Made by a program: the position numbers and the translations under genes | In this document: piece after piece, positions 17,350 to 25,982 of the stretch | Layout of the letters: the number at the start of each line of letters is the position of its first letter | How positions within the stretch are numbered: position 1 is the stretch's first letter | Notes under the pieces: generated by a model | Databases searched by the model: none | What the model was told of the DNA's origin: nothing | The model's input: only the letters and a program-made list of their open reading frames with translations | NCBI GenBank assembly: GCA_030838475.1 | Contig: JAUZFP010000051.1 | Span: forward strand, 45,799 to 109,798 | Direction: 5' to 3' | Length of the DNA: 64,000 nt | Source: Actinomycetota bacterium | GTDB taxonomy: Bacteria; Actinomycetota; Actinomycetes; Actinomycetales; Microbacteriaceae

Positions 17350-18639
17350 TCAGTAGTTCGTGAGCAGGTCGCCGAGCACCCGACGGCCGAAGACGAGCGC
17401 GTCGAGCGGCACGCGTTCATCCACCCCGTGGAACAGGGCGGGAAAGTCGAGTTCTGGCGGGAGTTGGAGCGGCGCAAAACCGTATCCCGTAATGCCCAGC
17501 TTGGACAGCGCCTTGTTGTCGGTGCCGCCAGACAGCAGGTAGGGAAGCACCGGTGCCCCAGGGTCGGCCGCCTGAAGAGCGCCAACCATGGCATCCACGA
17601 GCGGGCCCTCGAAGCGGTTCTCGAGTCCGATGTCCTCGTGGAGCACCTCGAGCTCGACGTGCGGTCCGATCAGCTCGCGCACCTCCGCGAGAACGGATTC
17701 TTCCTCGCCGGCGAGGCAGCGGATGTCGACAAGGGCTTCCGCCACGTCAGGAATGACGTTGTGCTTGTAGCCGGCCTTCAGAAGCGTCGGGTTCGTCGTC
17801 GTGCGCAGCGAGGCCTGGATGAAGCCGGCCGCGGTACCGGTGCTGAGCACGAGCTCCTCGGGGCCGATCTGGGTCGCATCCACTTCCATGATTCGCGCGA
17901 GTTCGGTCACGAGTTGCTCCGTGGTCGCGGTGAGGTGCACGGGCCAGTCGCGTCGACCCAGCATGACGACGGCTTCCGCGAGACGGGTGATCGCGTTCGC
18001 GTGAATGACCCTGCTGCCGTGTGCCGCCGTGCCGCGCGCGGTGAGCTTGATCCAGATGAGCGCCTTCTCGCCGGTCTGCAGCAGGTAGGCGCGCGTCCCG
18101 TTCAGCATGACCGAGTATCCGCCGACCTCGCTTATCGCCTCCGTCGCGCCGGCGAACAGTTCCGGGTTGTTGTCGACGAGGTAGTGCGAGCCGTAGACGC
18201 CGCCGTTTTCCTCGTCGGAGAAGAACGCGACGATCAGGTCGCGCCTCGGCTGGCCGCCGTTCGCGAGGATGTCGGTCAGCGCGCCGATCATCATCGCGTC
18301 CATGTTCTTCATGTCGACGGCGCCTCGCCCCCACAGCATGCCGTCGCGAATCTCGCCGCCGAACGGGTCGACACTCCAGTTCGCGGGGTCTGCCGGAACG
18401 ACATCCGTGTGTCCGTGCACGACAAGGGCAGGCAGGCTGGGGTCGCTCCCGGCGACGCGCGCGACAACCGAGGTTCGCCGTTCGGCGGCATCGACGTACG
18501 TTGTCGCGAGTCCAAGCTTTTCGAGGAGTGCGCCGAGATATTCGGCCGCCTCCCTTTCTCCGTTCGATCGACCTTCGCCGTAGTTGGTGGTGTCGATCCG
18601 GATCAGGTCCTGGGCGATTCGCGCGGTGTCCTCGGTCAT
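17350..18639 (-). CDS. M20-family metallopeptidase/amidohydrolase
   Basis: A 429-residue zinc hydrolase of the M20/M25/M40 group. Metal-site motifs are VVHGHTDVVPAD (about 74-85) and GRGAVDMKN (about 108-116), with the catalytic FFSDEENGG block near 145 and the dimerisation lid in between. Members act as dipeptidases or deacylases; the substrate here is open. ATG 18639 has TAGCGT at 18646-18651 with a six-base gap and no Shine-Dalgarno sequence. The next gene on this strand, mshC, is 23 bases beyond the stop and has its own apparent promoter. Confidence 0.88.
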   Translation of the reverse strand: MTEDTARIAQDLIRIDTTNYGEGRSNGEREAAEYLGALLEKLGLATTYVDAAERRTSVVARVAGSDPSLPALVVHGHTDVVPADPANWSVDPFGGEIRDGMLWGRGAVDMKNMDAMMIGALTDILANGGQPRRDLIVAFFSDEENGGVYGSHYLVDNNPELFAGATEAISEVGGYSVMLNGTRAYLLQTGEKALIWIKLTARGTAAHGSRVIHANAITRLAEAVVMLGRRDWPVHLTATTEQLVTELARIMEVDATQIGPEELVLSTGTAAGFIQASLRTTTNPTLLKAGYKHNVIPDVAEALVDIRCLAGEEESVLAEVRELIGPHVELEVLHEDIGLENRFEGPLVDAMVGALQAADPGAPVLPYLLSGGTDNKALSKLGITGYGFAPLQLPPELDFPALFHGVDERVPLDALVFGRRVLGDLLTNY

Positions 18640-18685
18640 GTTCCAACGCTATCTTGTGGTTCGACTGCCGATCATGTGAATGCTA

Positions 18686-18713
18686 TTGTCGTACGTCGGC
18701 TGGTTCGTAAGAT
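18686..18713 (+). promoter_or_regulatory. Candidate promoter of tRNA-Leu
   Basis: TTGTCG (18686-18691) and TAAGAT (18708-18713) are spaced 16 bases apart. The predicted start would fall within a few bases of the tRNA 5' end at 18726. This is a consensus match only. Confidence 0.45.
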
Positions 18714-18725
18714 CCGGTCGCCTGC

Positions 18726-18810
18726 GCGCGGATGGCGGAAATGGCAGACGCGCTAGCTTGAGGTGCTAGTGCCCGTATAGGGCGTGGGGGTTCAAGTCCC
18801 CCTTCGCGCA
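18726..18810 (+). tRNA. tRNA-Leu(GAG)
   Basis: An 85-base class II tRNA. A seven-pair acceptor stem (18726-18732 with 18803-18809, including one G-T pair) is followed by discriminator A. The anticodon arm CTAGC-TTGAGGT-GCTAG presents anticodon GAG, a long variable arm follows, and the T arm is GGGGG-TTCAAGT-CCCCC. CCA is not encoded. It reads CUC and CUU leucine codons, which are very frequent in this GC-rich coding sequence. Confidence 0.95.
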
Positions 18811-18811
18811 C

Positions 18812-18855
18812 GAATCAAAAAAAGACGTCCCCGTGGGGGCGTCTTTTTTTGATTC
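18812..18855 (+). terminator. Intrinsic terminator after tRNA-Leu
   Basis: GAATC plus an A run and GACG (18812-18827) is mirrored by CGTC, a T run and GATTC (18840-18855), with a GC-rich stem tip. The seven-base T run at 18844-18850 follows a strong stem. The symmetric A and T runs mean it could act on both strands. Confidence 0.85.
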
Positions 18856-19141
18856 CCGCGCGAAGGTGCCGCGCGAAGCACTCGTGGGCCCACACGCGCC
18901 GGTTACGACGCGTTGCGAAGCAACGTGGCGTCCGTGCTGTGGGGAGTCAAGTCCGCCGTTCGCGAGGCCGGGACGCAGGCCCGGCCTCGCACCCACGCCG
19001 AAGGTCCGGCAGCCCTTTTATCCCAAAACCAAGGGTTGGCAGCAATGACCCGAACCATGGCATCTCTGCCATCGCGCATGTCGGTGGTGGCGAGGAAACT
19101 CTAGTTATCGAGCTATTCGCGTGGGAAAGTGTGGCACCACA
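18856..19141. other. Non-coding stretch with one strong hairpin
   Basis: I see no convincing gene in these 286 bases. The open frames crossing it are Arg/Pro-rich, lack initiation signals and run into the small membrane ORF region in other frames. The only structure is an 11-pair perfect stem (18962-18972 with 18980-18990) around a seven-base loop, not followed by a T run. The stretch also contains GCGCGAAG repeated close by at 18857 and 18871. Confidence 0.5.
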
Positions 19142-19273
19142 ATGATCGCTATCTTCGTCATCCTTGGCATTGTCGCAATCGCCATCGGAATCTCTACCGG
19201 GTTGCTGATCCGGCGCGACGGCGCGGGTCCGCGTCCGTATTGCAGCGGCTACGACACCCGTAATCCGCAGTAG
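19142..19273 (+). CDS. Small single-span membrane protein (43 aa)
   Basis: The frame from ATG 19142 gives a 43-residue protein with one hydrophobic segment (residues 2-22, rich in Ile/Val/Ala/Gly), then LLIRRDGAGPRPY and a polar end with one Cys. This is the pattern of short membrane proteins common in Microbacteriaceae. The ribosome site is weak (GGGAAAG about 13 bases upstream). It ends 10 bases before the stop of the convergent EEP gene. No function is proposed. Confidence 0.5.
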   Translation: MIAIFVILGIVAIAIGISTGLLIRRDGAGPRPYCSGYDTRNPQ

Positions 19274-19283
19274 TCGAGTCGAC

Positions 19284-19967
19284 CTACCGGGAGACCTCGG
19301 CGTAGTCCGCCGTCACCAGGATCGGCATGTGGTCGCTCATGCCCTGCTTGAGCGTTTCTACCCGATCGATGCGCAGCCCCATCGAGGTCGCGAAGTCGAA
19401 GTGGCCACGGAAGAACTTGTATCGGGTGTACGTGCGGGTCTCGCTGAGGGTCAGGTCATACCCATTCTCGGCGACGTGTTCGCTGAGGCCCTTCTTGAAC
19501 CACGGGTAGTTGTAGTCCCCCACCATGAGCGCGGGAAGTCCGTCGCCCAGAACCCGCAGCTCGGCGTGCGCGGCGCGAATCTGGTTGCGTCGGAGCGAAT
19601 TGAGCGCGGTCAGCGGCGCCGCATGGAATGAGGCGACGACGAGTTCGCGCTTCTCCTCGTTGTCGATCAGTCGCGTACCGAGCAGTCGCTCGTGCGCTGG
19701 CGCCAGGAGTCGGTCGTGCAGCGACTTCTTGAGCGCAAACGTCGCCGACTTGACCGCGGTAAACCGGCCCTTACGGTAGTACAGCGCGAGGCCGAGGCGG
19801 TTGTCCTTGGTGGAGTCGGCGAGAGACAGTTCCCCCACCTCATCCGGAAGGTCCGCGCTGTCGCACTCCTGCAGGCAGAGAACATCGAGAGAGTTGTGTT
19901 CAACAAGATCAACGATCTCGCCGACCGCATGATTCTCGCGGAGGTTATAACTGATGACACGTATCAC
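19284..19967 (-). CDS. Endonuclease/exonuclease/phosphatase (EEP) family protein
   Basis: A 227-residue EEP-fold hydrolase. Motifs in order are RVISYNLREN at the start (metal Asn), LCLQECD (about 33-39, catalytic Glu), ASFHAAP (His), MVGDYNYPW (Asp-x-Asn) and GMSDHMPI near the end (Asp-His). These are the residues of the AP-endonuclease/DNase I/inositol phosphatase superfamily; the substrate is unknown. Start GTG 19967 has GGAG about ten bases upstream. No signal peptide is seen. Confidence 0.85.
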   Translation of the reverse strand: MIRVISYNLRENHAVGEIVDLVEHNSLDVLCLQECDSADLPDEVGELSLADSTKDNRLGLALYYRKGRFTAVKSATFALKKSLHDRLLAPAHERLLGTRLIDNEEKRELVVASFHAAPLTALNSLRRNQIRAAHAELRVLGDGLPALMVGDYNYPWFKKGLSEHVAENGYDLTLSETRTYTRYKFFRGHFDFATSMGLRIDRVETLKQGMSDHMPILVTADYAEVSR

Positions 19968-20154
19968 TGGGATGGGCTCCGCTTGTTCACTTTACTGTTG
20001 TGCAACGAGCATAGGTGCAGCGCGTCGCACTTCCGGCCGCCTCACTCGACCCGCTCGAATCCACTACAGACCATTCGGGCTCTGACATACACTCGAATAG
20101 CCATGGGGAAGGCCCAGCAGGGGTCTGCGGCAGGTAAGAGACGGGAGTATCCGA

Positions 20155-21480
20155 GTGAGCGTTGCTGACGGCACGTCGGTAATCCCGCCCGGCTGGTACC
20201 CGGACCCGGCGGATGACGCCCGCCTGCGCCGCTGGGATGGCCAGCAGTGGACGCAGGAGGTTCTGCTCGCGCCCGAACAGGCTCCGGCCGAAGCGTCGAT
20301 CCCAACAGCCCCACCCGCCGCCCCGCAGCCGTACTCGCCGCCGCCCGTCGAACCCGCGCCGCAAGCCGCCGCGCCGCCCGCGACGCCGCCCACAGTCCAG
20401 TCCGCACCCCCTCCCTCATCTTCCGCCGCCAGCCAACCACCGGCGGGACGGCCGGTTCCCCCATCGCCAGCACCGTCGAGCGCGCCGCTCGGTACGCCAA
20501 CCGCGCAGCCGTCGCCGCCACTCGGGACACAGCCGCCCGGGGCACAGCCGCCCATGCCACCGACGATTCCGCGGTCCTCTCCCCCGGTCAACCAGCACCC
20601 CAACCCGTCGTCCGGTCCGGTGTCGCTTCCGGAATGGGCGAACCTGCCCGGCCTGACCCTGCCACCCGACCTCAGCTCATTGCCCGGCATGGAGTCCAAC
20701 TCGATCCTGAGTACGCCGACCTTCGCCGAGCCGGAGCCGCAACTCGGGCTGCCGACCCTCCCCGTCTTCGAGCCGCCGTTCATCCCGCAGCGACCGGATG
20801 TGCAGGACGTGGGCCGAGCGACGAACGCTCCCAGCAAGCAGCGACCGGATGCCCCGCCGCCCGCTGCCCCGTACGCGCCCCCGCCCTCGGGGGCACAATA
20901 CGACGTACCGCCGCCGCCAGGAATGGCACACGTTCCGACCGCCGGTCCCGTGTTGCCCCCGTCGGCATTCGTCGCCCCGCAGATGCCTGCGGCCGCCTGG
21001 CCGACACTGCCACCGGTGGGTTCCGTCCCGATGGCCCCCGCAGCATCGGCGGACTTCGGATCGCTGCCGCGGACGGCTCCGGATCGATCGTTCGAATCGG
21101 CGGTTGGCAGCGCGACCGTCTCGTCGTGGCTGATCGGGGTGCTGCCGCTTGTGCAGTTCGCCGTCGTCTACGTCGTCTTCGGAACGTTGGCCGTCACCCT
21201 GGCGCCCGGCATGCAGTGGGGAATCCTCGCTGCCCCGGCCGCCCTCTCCCTCCTGTTCGCAAACGCGGACAGGAAGAAACTCACGGACCTGGGCTTCCCT
21301 GCCCCGAGCATTGTCTTCGCTTTCATCCCGCCCCTGTACCTGCTCGTGCGCTGCTTCACGACCGGGCGGAGTTCCGTGCTTCCGCTGGTCGCCTGGATCA
21401 TCCTGCAGGCGGGAGCCGCGGCGGGCGTCTACTACCTGCTGCCGTCCGTACTGGACGCCGCGATTCGGGCCATCGGCTAA
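20155..21480 (+). CDS. DUF2510 membrane protein with Pro-rich linker
   Basis: A 441-residue protein. Residues about 10-40 are a DUF2510 module (PPGWYPDP, then LRRWDGQQWT). A 270-residue Pro/Ala/Ser-rich disordered region follows, and then a C-terminal part with about four membrane segments (residues about 325-440). DUF2510 is thought to be a small interaction module in actinobacterial envelope proteins; its partner is not known. GTG 20155 has GGGAG upstream. Two more DUF2510 proteins lie at 23366 and 28351. Confidence 0.85.
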   Translation: MSVADGTSVIPPGWYPDPADDARLRRWDGQQWTQEVLLAPEQAPAEASIPTAPPAAPQPYSPPPVEPAPQAAAPPATPPTVQSAPPPSSSAASQPPAGRPVPPSPAPSSAPLGTPTAQPSPPLGTQPPGAQPPMPPTIPRSSPPVNQHPNPSSGPVSLPEWANLPGLTLPPDLSSLPGMESNSILSTPTFAEPEPQLGLPTLPVFEPPFIPQRPDVQDVGRATNAPSKQRPDAPPPAAPYAPPPSGAQYDVPPPPGMAHVPTAGPVLPPSAFVAPQMPAAAWPTLPPVGSVPMAPAASADFGSLPRTAPDRSFESAVGSATVSSWLIGVLPLVQFAVVYVVFGTLAVTLAPGMQWGILAAPAALSLLFANADRKKLTDLGFPAPSIVFAFIPPLYLLVRCFTTGRSSVLPLVAWIILQAGAAAGVYYLLPSVLDAAIRAIG

Positions 21481-21537
21481 GACCGCCTCTCTTCTCGCCC
21501 CGGCTGAGCAGTCCTGCCGGTCACTAGAATCGCTTGC

Positions 21538-22362
21538 ATGGCGGTCATTTCGGTGGTCATCCCGGCGCTCAACGATTCGGTCATGCTCGAGCGTTGTCTA
21601 GCCGCACTTGCCGTACAGAGCCGTCCCGCCGACGAAGTGGTGGTTGTCGACAACGGCAGCACGGACGACACCGCCGAGGTCGCTCGGCGAGCGGGAGCTC
21701 GGGTGGTGGTCGAACCCCAGCGCGGAATTCCCGCCGCGACGGCGGCAGGTTTCGATGCCGCTCGCGGTGCGATCATCGGCAGGCTCGACGCGGACTCCGT
21801 TCCCGCCCCCGACTGGATCGAGGAGTTCGAACGACGGTTCGAGTCGGATGCCGGACTCTCCGCCGTGACCGGTCCGGGCGAGTTTTATGGCGCCAACCGC
21901 CTGGTGCGCCGGGCCGGCGAGGTGCTGTACATCGGCGGCTACTTCTGGTCGATGGGATGGCTGCTCGGTCATCCGCCGCTGTTCGGGTCCAACTTCGCCA
22001 TCCGCAAAAGCGCATGGCTGCATATTCGTGAAACCTGCCACCGGGATGTCCGCGAACTGCACGACGACCTCGACTTCAGTTTCCAGTTCACGGTCGCAAT
22101 GCGCATCCAGTACGACAAGCGGCTCCGTGTCGGAGTGTCCTCGCGGCCGTTCAGTTCCCTTGGCGGCCTCGGTCGTCGGATCTACTGGGCGTATACGACG
22201 ATTTCAACGAACGCCAGGGAGCAGTCGCTCCTCGGGCGACGTGCGGAGCGTCGGAAGTGGGCTCGCGCCAACGCGCGCACCGCGCCGGTATTTGTTGGCG
22301 AGGAGCTCGGCGCGGAGCAGGCGCAGGACGACTTCGGCGGCGCCGGTCTGGGGGCGGAGTAG
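21538..22362 (+). CDS. Glycosyltransferase family 2
   Basis: A 274-residue GT-A glycosyltransferase: VSVVIPALND-type start (VISVVIPALND), VVVVDNGSTDDT at about 34-45 for the nucleotide sugar, GRLDADSVP at about 81-89 as the DxD-like metal site, and ELHDDLDFSF as the likely catalytic acidic block. It has no membrane segments, unlike synthase-type GT2 enzymes. TAGAAT (21525-21530) ends seven bases before ATG 21538, so the start looks leaderless. The acceptor is unknown. Confidence 0.87.
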   Translation: MAVISVVIPALNDSVMLERCLAALAVQSRPADEVVVVDNGSTDDTAEVARRAGARVVVEPQRGIPAATAAGFDAARGAIIGRLDADSVPAPDWIEEFERRFESDAGLSAVTGPGEFYGANRLVRRAGEVLYIGGYFWSMGWLLGHPPLFGSNFAIRKSAWLHIRETCHRDVRELHDDLDFSFQFTVAMRIQYDKRLRVGVSSRPFSSLGGLGRRIYWAYTTISTNAREQSLLGRRAERRKWARANARTAPVFVGEELGAEQAQDDFGGAGLGAE

Positions 22363-22379
22363 TCGCCACAGGCAACCGA

Positions 22380-23285
22380 CTACGCGGCGCGGGAGTACAG
22401 CGCGAGCAGGTCGCGGACCAGTTGGTTGGGTGAGGTCTCGCACGGGCTGTGCCCGGTCGGGTAGACGGCGAGCGTCGCCCCGATCGCAGACGCAAAGTCG
22501 CGGTGCAGTTCCACAGGCCAGAGGTCGTGCTCCCCCACGGCGACCAGCTTCGGGATCGGGGATCCCGCGAGCACCGCATCCAGATCGGGCGCGTGTTTCA
22601 TCAGCGAAATGATGTCGGCGACGCTACGGCGACTCGTCAACTTCAGGCGGTCACGAACGAAGGATGCCCGCCCCGGTGGCACCTTCACGACGTTGAGCTG
22701 GAGCCCGAGGATCATCAGGGCCGCACCCACGCTCCCCGTCGTCAGGCCGGAAAACCAGCCGATGCGCTTGACTCCGCGAAAGCCCTGTCCGGACTGGGGC
22801 GGAGCGCTCAGCATCGTCAGGCTGAGAAACAGTTCCGGCCGCTCCACGAAGGCGAGCTGGGTGACGGTACCGGCGAAGGAGTAGCCGAGCACGTGTGCCG
22901 GTTCTGGCACCGATTCCAGGACCGCCAGCAGGTCGGCGACGAAGAGCGCGTGGGTGTAACGCCGGGCTGGTGGCACCAGATTGGCCGGTCCCGCCGCGTG
23001 GGACTCGTACTGCCCCGCCATGTCGTAGGCGAGCACGTGAAATCCGGCCTCGGCGATTGCCGGCATCATGAGGACGAAATCTTCCTTCGAGCCGGTGACC
23101 CCAGGAACCAGCACCACCCTCGGGTCTCCACGGCGACCGGCCTCGAGAACGGCGAGACTTCCGCTCGGGGCGGCGAACCGGGATGCGGTCACCCCGTCGG
23201 GGAGCTGCGTCCAGTCACGGTCGGGCAATTGGCTGTCGAGCGCAAAGGCATCGTCTCTCACGTCCTCGGGCACGGAGACAAACAT
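22380..23285 (-). CDS. Alpha/beta hydrolase
   Basis: A 301-residue alpha/beta-hydrolase fold protein. The oxyanion loop region is VVLVPGVTGSKED, the nucleophile elbow is GYSFAG (Ser), the acid is near VGEHDLW and the His is in PTGHSPCE. No signal peptide is present. Esterase or lipase-like activity is likely but the substrate is unknown. It converges with the GT2 gene, 17 bases apart. Confidence 0.85.
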   Translation of the reverse strand: MFVSVPEDVRDDAFALDSQLPDRDWTQLPDGVTASRFAAPSGSLAVLEAGRRGDPRVVLVPGVTGSKEDFVLMMPAIAEAGFHVLAYDMAGQYESHAAGPANLVPPARRYTHALFVADLLAVLESVPEPAHVLGYSFAGTVTQLAFVERPELFLSLTMLSAPPQSGQGFRGVKRIGWFSGLTTGSVGAALMILGLQLNVVKVPPGRASFVRDRLKLTSRRSVADIISLMKHAPDLDAVLAGSPIPKLVAVGEHDLWPVELHRDFASAIGATLAVYPTGHSPCETSPNQLVRDLLALYSRAA

Positions 23286-23365
23286 ACGCCAAGCGCTCGG
23301 CTCGGTTTCCTCATGTTTTGCCCGGCTCAGCTAGGGTCGTCAGGGCGATAGAACGAGGGTGCGCA

Positions 23366-24337
23366 ATGACAATTACAGGTGGGTCGACGACCCCGGCGGG
23401 GTGGTACACCGACCCGGGTGGATCCGGTCACCTGCGCTGGTGGGACGGCACGGCCTGGAGCGCGCACCTCGCGCCGCAACCGACCCCAGCGCCCACGCCC
23501 GTTGTTGCACTACCACCGGTCGCTCAGGCGCCCGTCATTCAGGCACCGGCCGCCTACGAACCGGCCATGTCGGCGGACAACCAGCCCTACGTGCCCTTCC
23601 AGGGGTCGTGGAACGGTCGCGAACAGGGTGGCTACTCGCAGGGCGGCGCGGAAGACTTCGCCCGCCCGGCGCAGTGGAACACGGCCGGCGCGTGGCTGCT
23701 CTCCTTCAGCTACATTTTCACGCTCATCATCGCGCTCGTGTACGTCGTGCTCGAATTTCCGGCGCTGACGCTGCAGACAGCCCAGACCCGGCAGGGCAGC
23801 ATCACCTTCGCCTCGGTCCTGATCCAGCTCGCGCTGTGGCTGCTGATGGTCCTGTTCGCGCTCACCGATCGCAGAAAGTTGAAAAGCTACGGCTACATCC
23901 GGCCAGCCAGCGTGCTGTGGATTCTGCTCTTCCCGCCCCTGCTGTACCTCATTATGCGGGGCGTCGCGATCTCTCGTGAGGTGCGTCACGGATTTGGGCC
24001 GCTCATCGCGTACCTGGTCTCGATCGCCGCGATCGTTCTCCTCGGCGTCGGTTCGGCCATCGCAATTCCCGCGATCCTCGCCGGCCAGGTTGCCGGCAGC
24101 TCTGTCTCCGGAGCGGCATTCGCATCATCGCTGCAGACGGGCCTCAACGAGCAGGGCGGCAACTATACGGTGATCTGCCCACGGACCATCCCGACCACGG
24201 TCGACTCTACTTTCAGTTGCACGGCGACCCCCTCCGGCTCTGGGAAGGCGCACACCCTCAAGATCGAGGTTGTTCGCGGTGCGGACGGCCAACCCACGAC
24301 CAAATTGCTCTCGGTGACCCCACCGTTCTCTGGTTAG
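23366..24337 (+). CDS. DUF2510 membrane protein with DUF4333-like C-terminus
   Basis: A 323-residue protein. DUF2510 comes first (PAGWYTDPGGSGHLRWWDG, residues about 10-28), then a Pro-rich linker to about 100, then four membrane segments (about 108-245). The extracytoplasmic tail (SLQTGLNEQGGNYTVICP, then VDSTFSCTATPSG) resembles DUF4333 by its paired Cys. GAGGG precedes ATG 23366; an earlier in-frame start at 23183 would run through the divergent hydrolase. The TM layout resembles the protein at 20155, so the two are likely paralogues. Confidence 0.85.
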   Translation: MTITGGSTTPAGWYTDPGGSGHLRWWDGTAWSAHLAPQPTPAPTPVVALPPVAQAPVIQAPAAYEPAMSADNQPYVPFQGSWNGREQGGYSQGGAEDFARPAQWNTAGAWLLSFSYIFTLIIALVYVVLEFPALTLQTAQTRQGSITFASVLIQLALWLLMVLFALTDRRKLKSYGYIRPASVLWILLFPPLLYLIMRGVAISREVRHGFGPLIAYLVSIAAIVLLGVGSAIAIPAILAGQVAGSSVSGAAFASSLQTGLNEQGGNYTVICPRTIPTTVDSTFSCTATPSGSGKAHTLKIEVVRGADGQPTTKLLSVTPPFSG

Positions 24338-24340
24338 ACG

Positions 24341-25906
24341 CTACTTCTCGGCGGCCCTCAGGGCCGCCAGTATCGCGGTGCCGTTCGGCGTTCCGAGACC
24401 GGTGCACGCATCCCAGCCCTTCTTCGCCTTGTACGCGCCGTTGTTGCCTGAGGTGATGTCGTGTAGCGCGGCGTGCAGCGGGTAGAGCCTCGGCTGCAGC
24501 AGCCCGAGCGGCGTCCCGAGCGACTGCACCAGGCGCGCCACCAGCGCGGCCCAGAGCGGCGCCACGGCACTCGTGCCGCCATACACCGCGTTAGTCCCGT
24601 CGACGAGCACCTGGTAACCGGTCTCCGGGTCGGCGTTCCCCGCGACATCGGGTACTCCCCTGCCGCCGGGCTTTGCCGCCTTCGGAACGCCGACCCCCTT
24701 CTGCCAACTCGGCAGCGGGAACACGTCGCTCACACCACCCCCGGTGGCGCCGCCGCCCGCTCCGTCGTTCCAGACGGTTTCGCTGGCGATCGCGGCGCCC
24801 TTCGCGCGCAGGCTCGTGCCACCGCAGGCCAGCGCGTGCGGGCTCGACGCGGGGAAGTCGGCGTGCTTCGCGGTGGTGCCGCCCCCGTCCGAGCTCCCGT
24901 TGTCGCCGGCTGCCGCGGTCACGGTGACACCGAGCGCCGCCGCATCGAGGAGCGCGTCGTCGAGGGCGGTGCGCGCCTGGGCCGTCCATTGGTCCTCGCT
25001 CTGCCCCCAGCTGATGCTCATCGCCACCGGGGTCGGCGACGCGTGCGCTGCCTCTGCGACGGCATCCACAAATCCGGCATCGGTATTTGGCGCGAAGTAG
25101 ACCACGATTCTGGCAGCCGGGCTGAGCGCACCAATTACCTCGATGTCGAGCAGAACCTCGCCATCCGCACCACTCGGATCCTGCCCGGGTTCGTTCCTGG
25201 CGCCGTCGACCCCGACCGCCGTCACCGAGGGACTGCCGACACCCAAGCCAGAAAAGTAGGTCGCGAGGTCCGTTGTCTCATACCCGCCGCCGAGCTCGAT
25301 GATCGCGATCGTCTGTCCGGCGCCGTCCGTGCCGGCGGGAAATTTGTAGAGTTCCCCGAGCTGCACCGGGGTGTAACTGACCGAGGCGGCCTTCGCACTC
25401 GAGATCCGGAACTGGGGCCGTGCCTGAGGGCGGTTGTCGAGGCCAAGAACCGCCGTCACGACGCCGTCCAGCTGGACCGGGACGCTCAGCGCTCCACTGC
25501 GCACTCGATGGGGCGCGGCAATCCCGTCCACGTTCGCGGCGGTGAGCGTCGTACCGAACACGCGACCGAGATTCGCGAGGGTCCCAGTGATCCGGATGCG
25601 CCGCGACGGCAGGTCTGTGCTGACGACCCGAATCCCCTGGGCGGCGAGCGTCGTGCCGACGAGCGCCGCATCGGCCGGGTCGGCGCCAAATCGTGCGGCG
25701 AGCTCCTCGCCAGTGAGCCGGGCGCCGACGGCGTCCGCCGTGCTCATCGCGTCGCGTCGCCGCAGGATCAGAGTTGCCTCGACCGTGCTGGCGGAGTCCA
25801 GCGGCACACTCGCGGGAACGAGACCGGTGGCTCGAGGCCGCTCGCTCCCCGGTAGTGGGACGAGATCAAGCGGAGCGAAGGACGAGTCGGGGGCGGAATC
25901 AGTCAT
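24341..25906 (-). CDS. Sedolisin-type serine-carboxyl peptidase (S53)
   Basis: A 521-residue S53 peptidase with propeptide (residues about 1-170) and catalytic domain. The catalytic set is complete: Glu250 and Asp254 in GEVLLDIE, Asp335 in AGDNGSSDG and Ser446 in GGTSAVAP, with spacing close to kumamolisin. The calcium-site segment LHDITSGNNG is near 481-490. No signal peptide is evident, which is unusual because these acid proteases normally act outside the cell. ATG 25906 with AGGA upstream is preferred to GTG 25966. Its stop abuts the convergent DUF2510 gene. Confidence 0.9.
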   Translation of the reverse strand: MTDSAPDSSFAPLDLVPLPGSERPRATGLVPASVPLDSASTVEATLILRRRDAMSTADAVGARLTGEELAARFGADPADAALVGTTLAAQGIRVVSTDLPSRRIRITGTLANLGRVFGTTLTAANVDGIAAPHRVRSGALSVPVQLDGVVTAVLGLDNRPQARPQFRISSAKAASVSYTPVQLGELYKFPAGTDGAGQTIAIIELGGGYETTDLATYFSGLGVGSPSVTAVGVDGARNEPGQDPSGADGEVLLDIEVIGALSPAARIVVYFAPNTDAGFVDAVAEAAHASPTPVAMSISWGQSEDQWTAQARTALDDALLDAAALGVTVTAAAGDNGSSDGGGTTAKHADFPASSPHALACGGTSLRAKGAAIASETVWNDGAGGGATGGGVSDVFPLPSWQKGVGVPKAAKPGGRGVPDVAGNADPETGYQVLVDGTNAVYGGTSAVAPLWAALVARLVQSLGTPLGLLQPRLYPLHAALHDITSGNNGAYKAKKGWDACTGLGTPNGTAILAALRAAEK

Positions 25907-25970
25907 ACCATCCTGTCTACTCCCCGTGGCCGGCGAGAACCATGGCTTATCCATAGTCGTATGCACTCAA

Positions 25971-25976
25971 TACGCT
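25971..25976 (+). promoter_or_regulatory. -10 element of the GNAT/gpx region
   Basis: TACGCT ends six bases before ATG 25983, without a ribosome site. It represents the leaderless pattern seen at many genes here. A similar TAGCGT (26619-26624) lies seven bases before the gpx-like ATG 26632. Confidence 0.5.
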
Positions 25977-25982
25977 GGAGAC

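Noticed and set aside
17428..18756. A 442-codon open frame on the plus strand
   Set aside because: It is the antisense of the M20 peptidase gene and would run into tRNA-Leu.
18833..19145. Short open frames after the tRNA-Leu terminator
   Set aside because: They have no ribosome site, no leaderless -10 at the right spacing and no hydrophobic or domain pattern.
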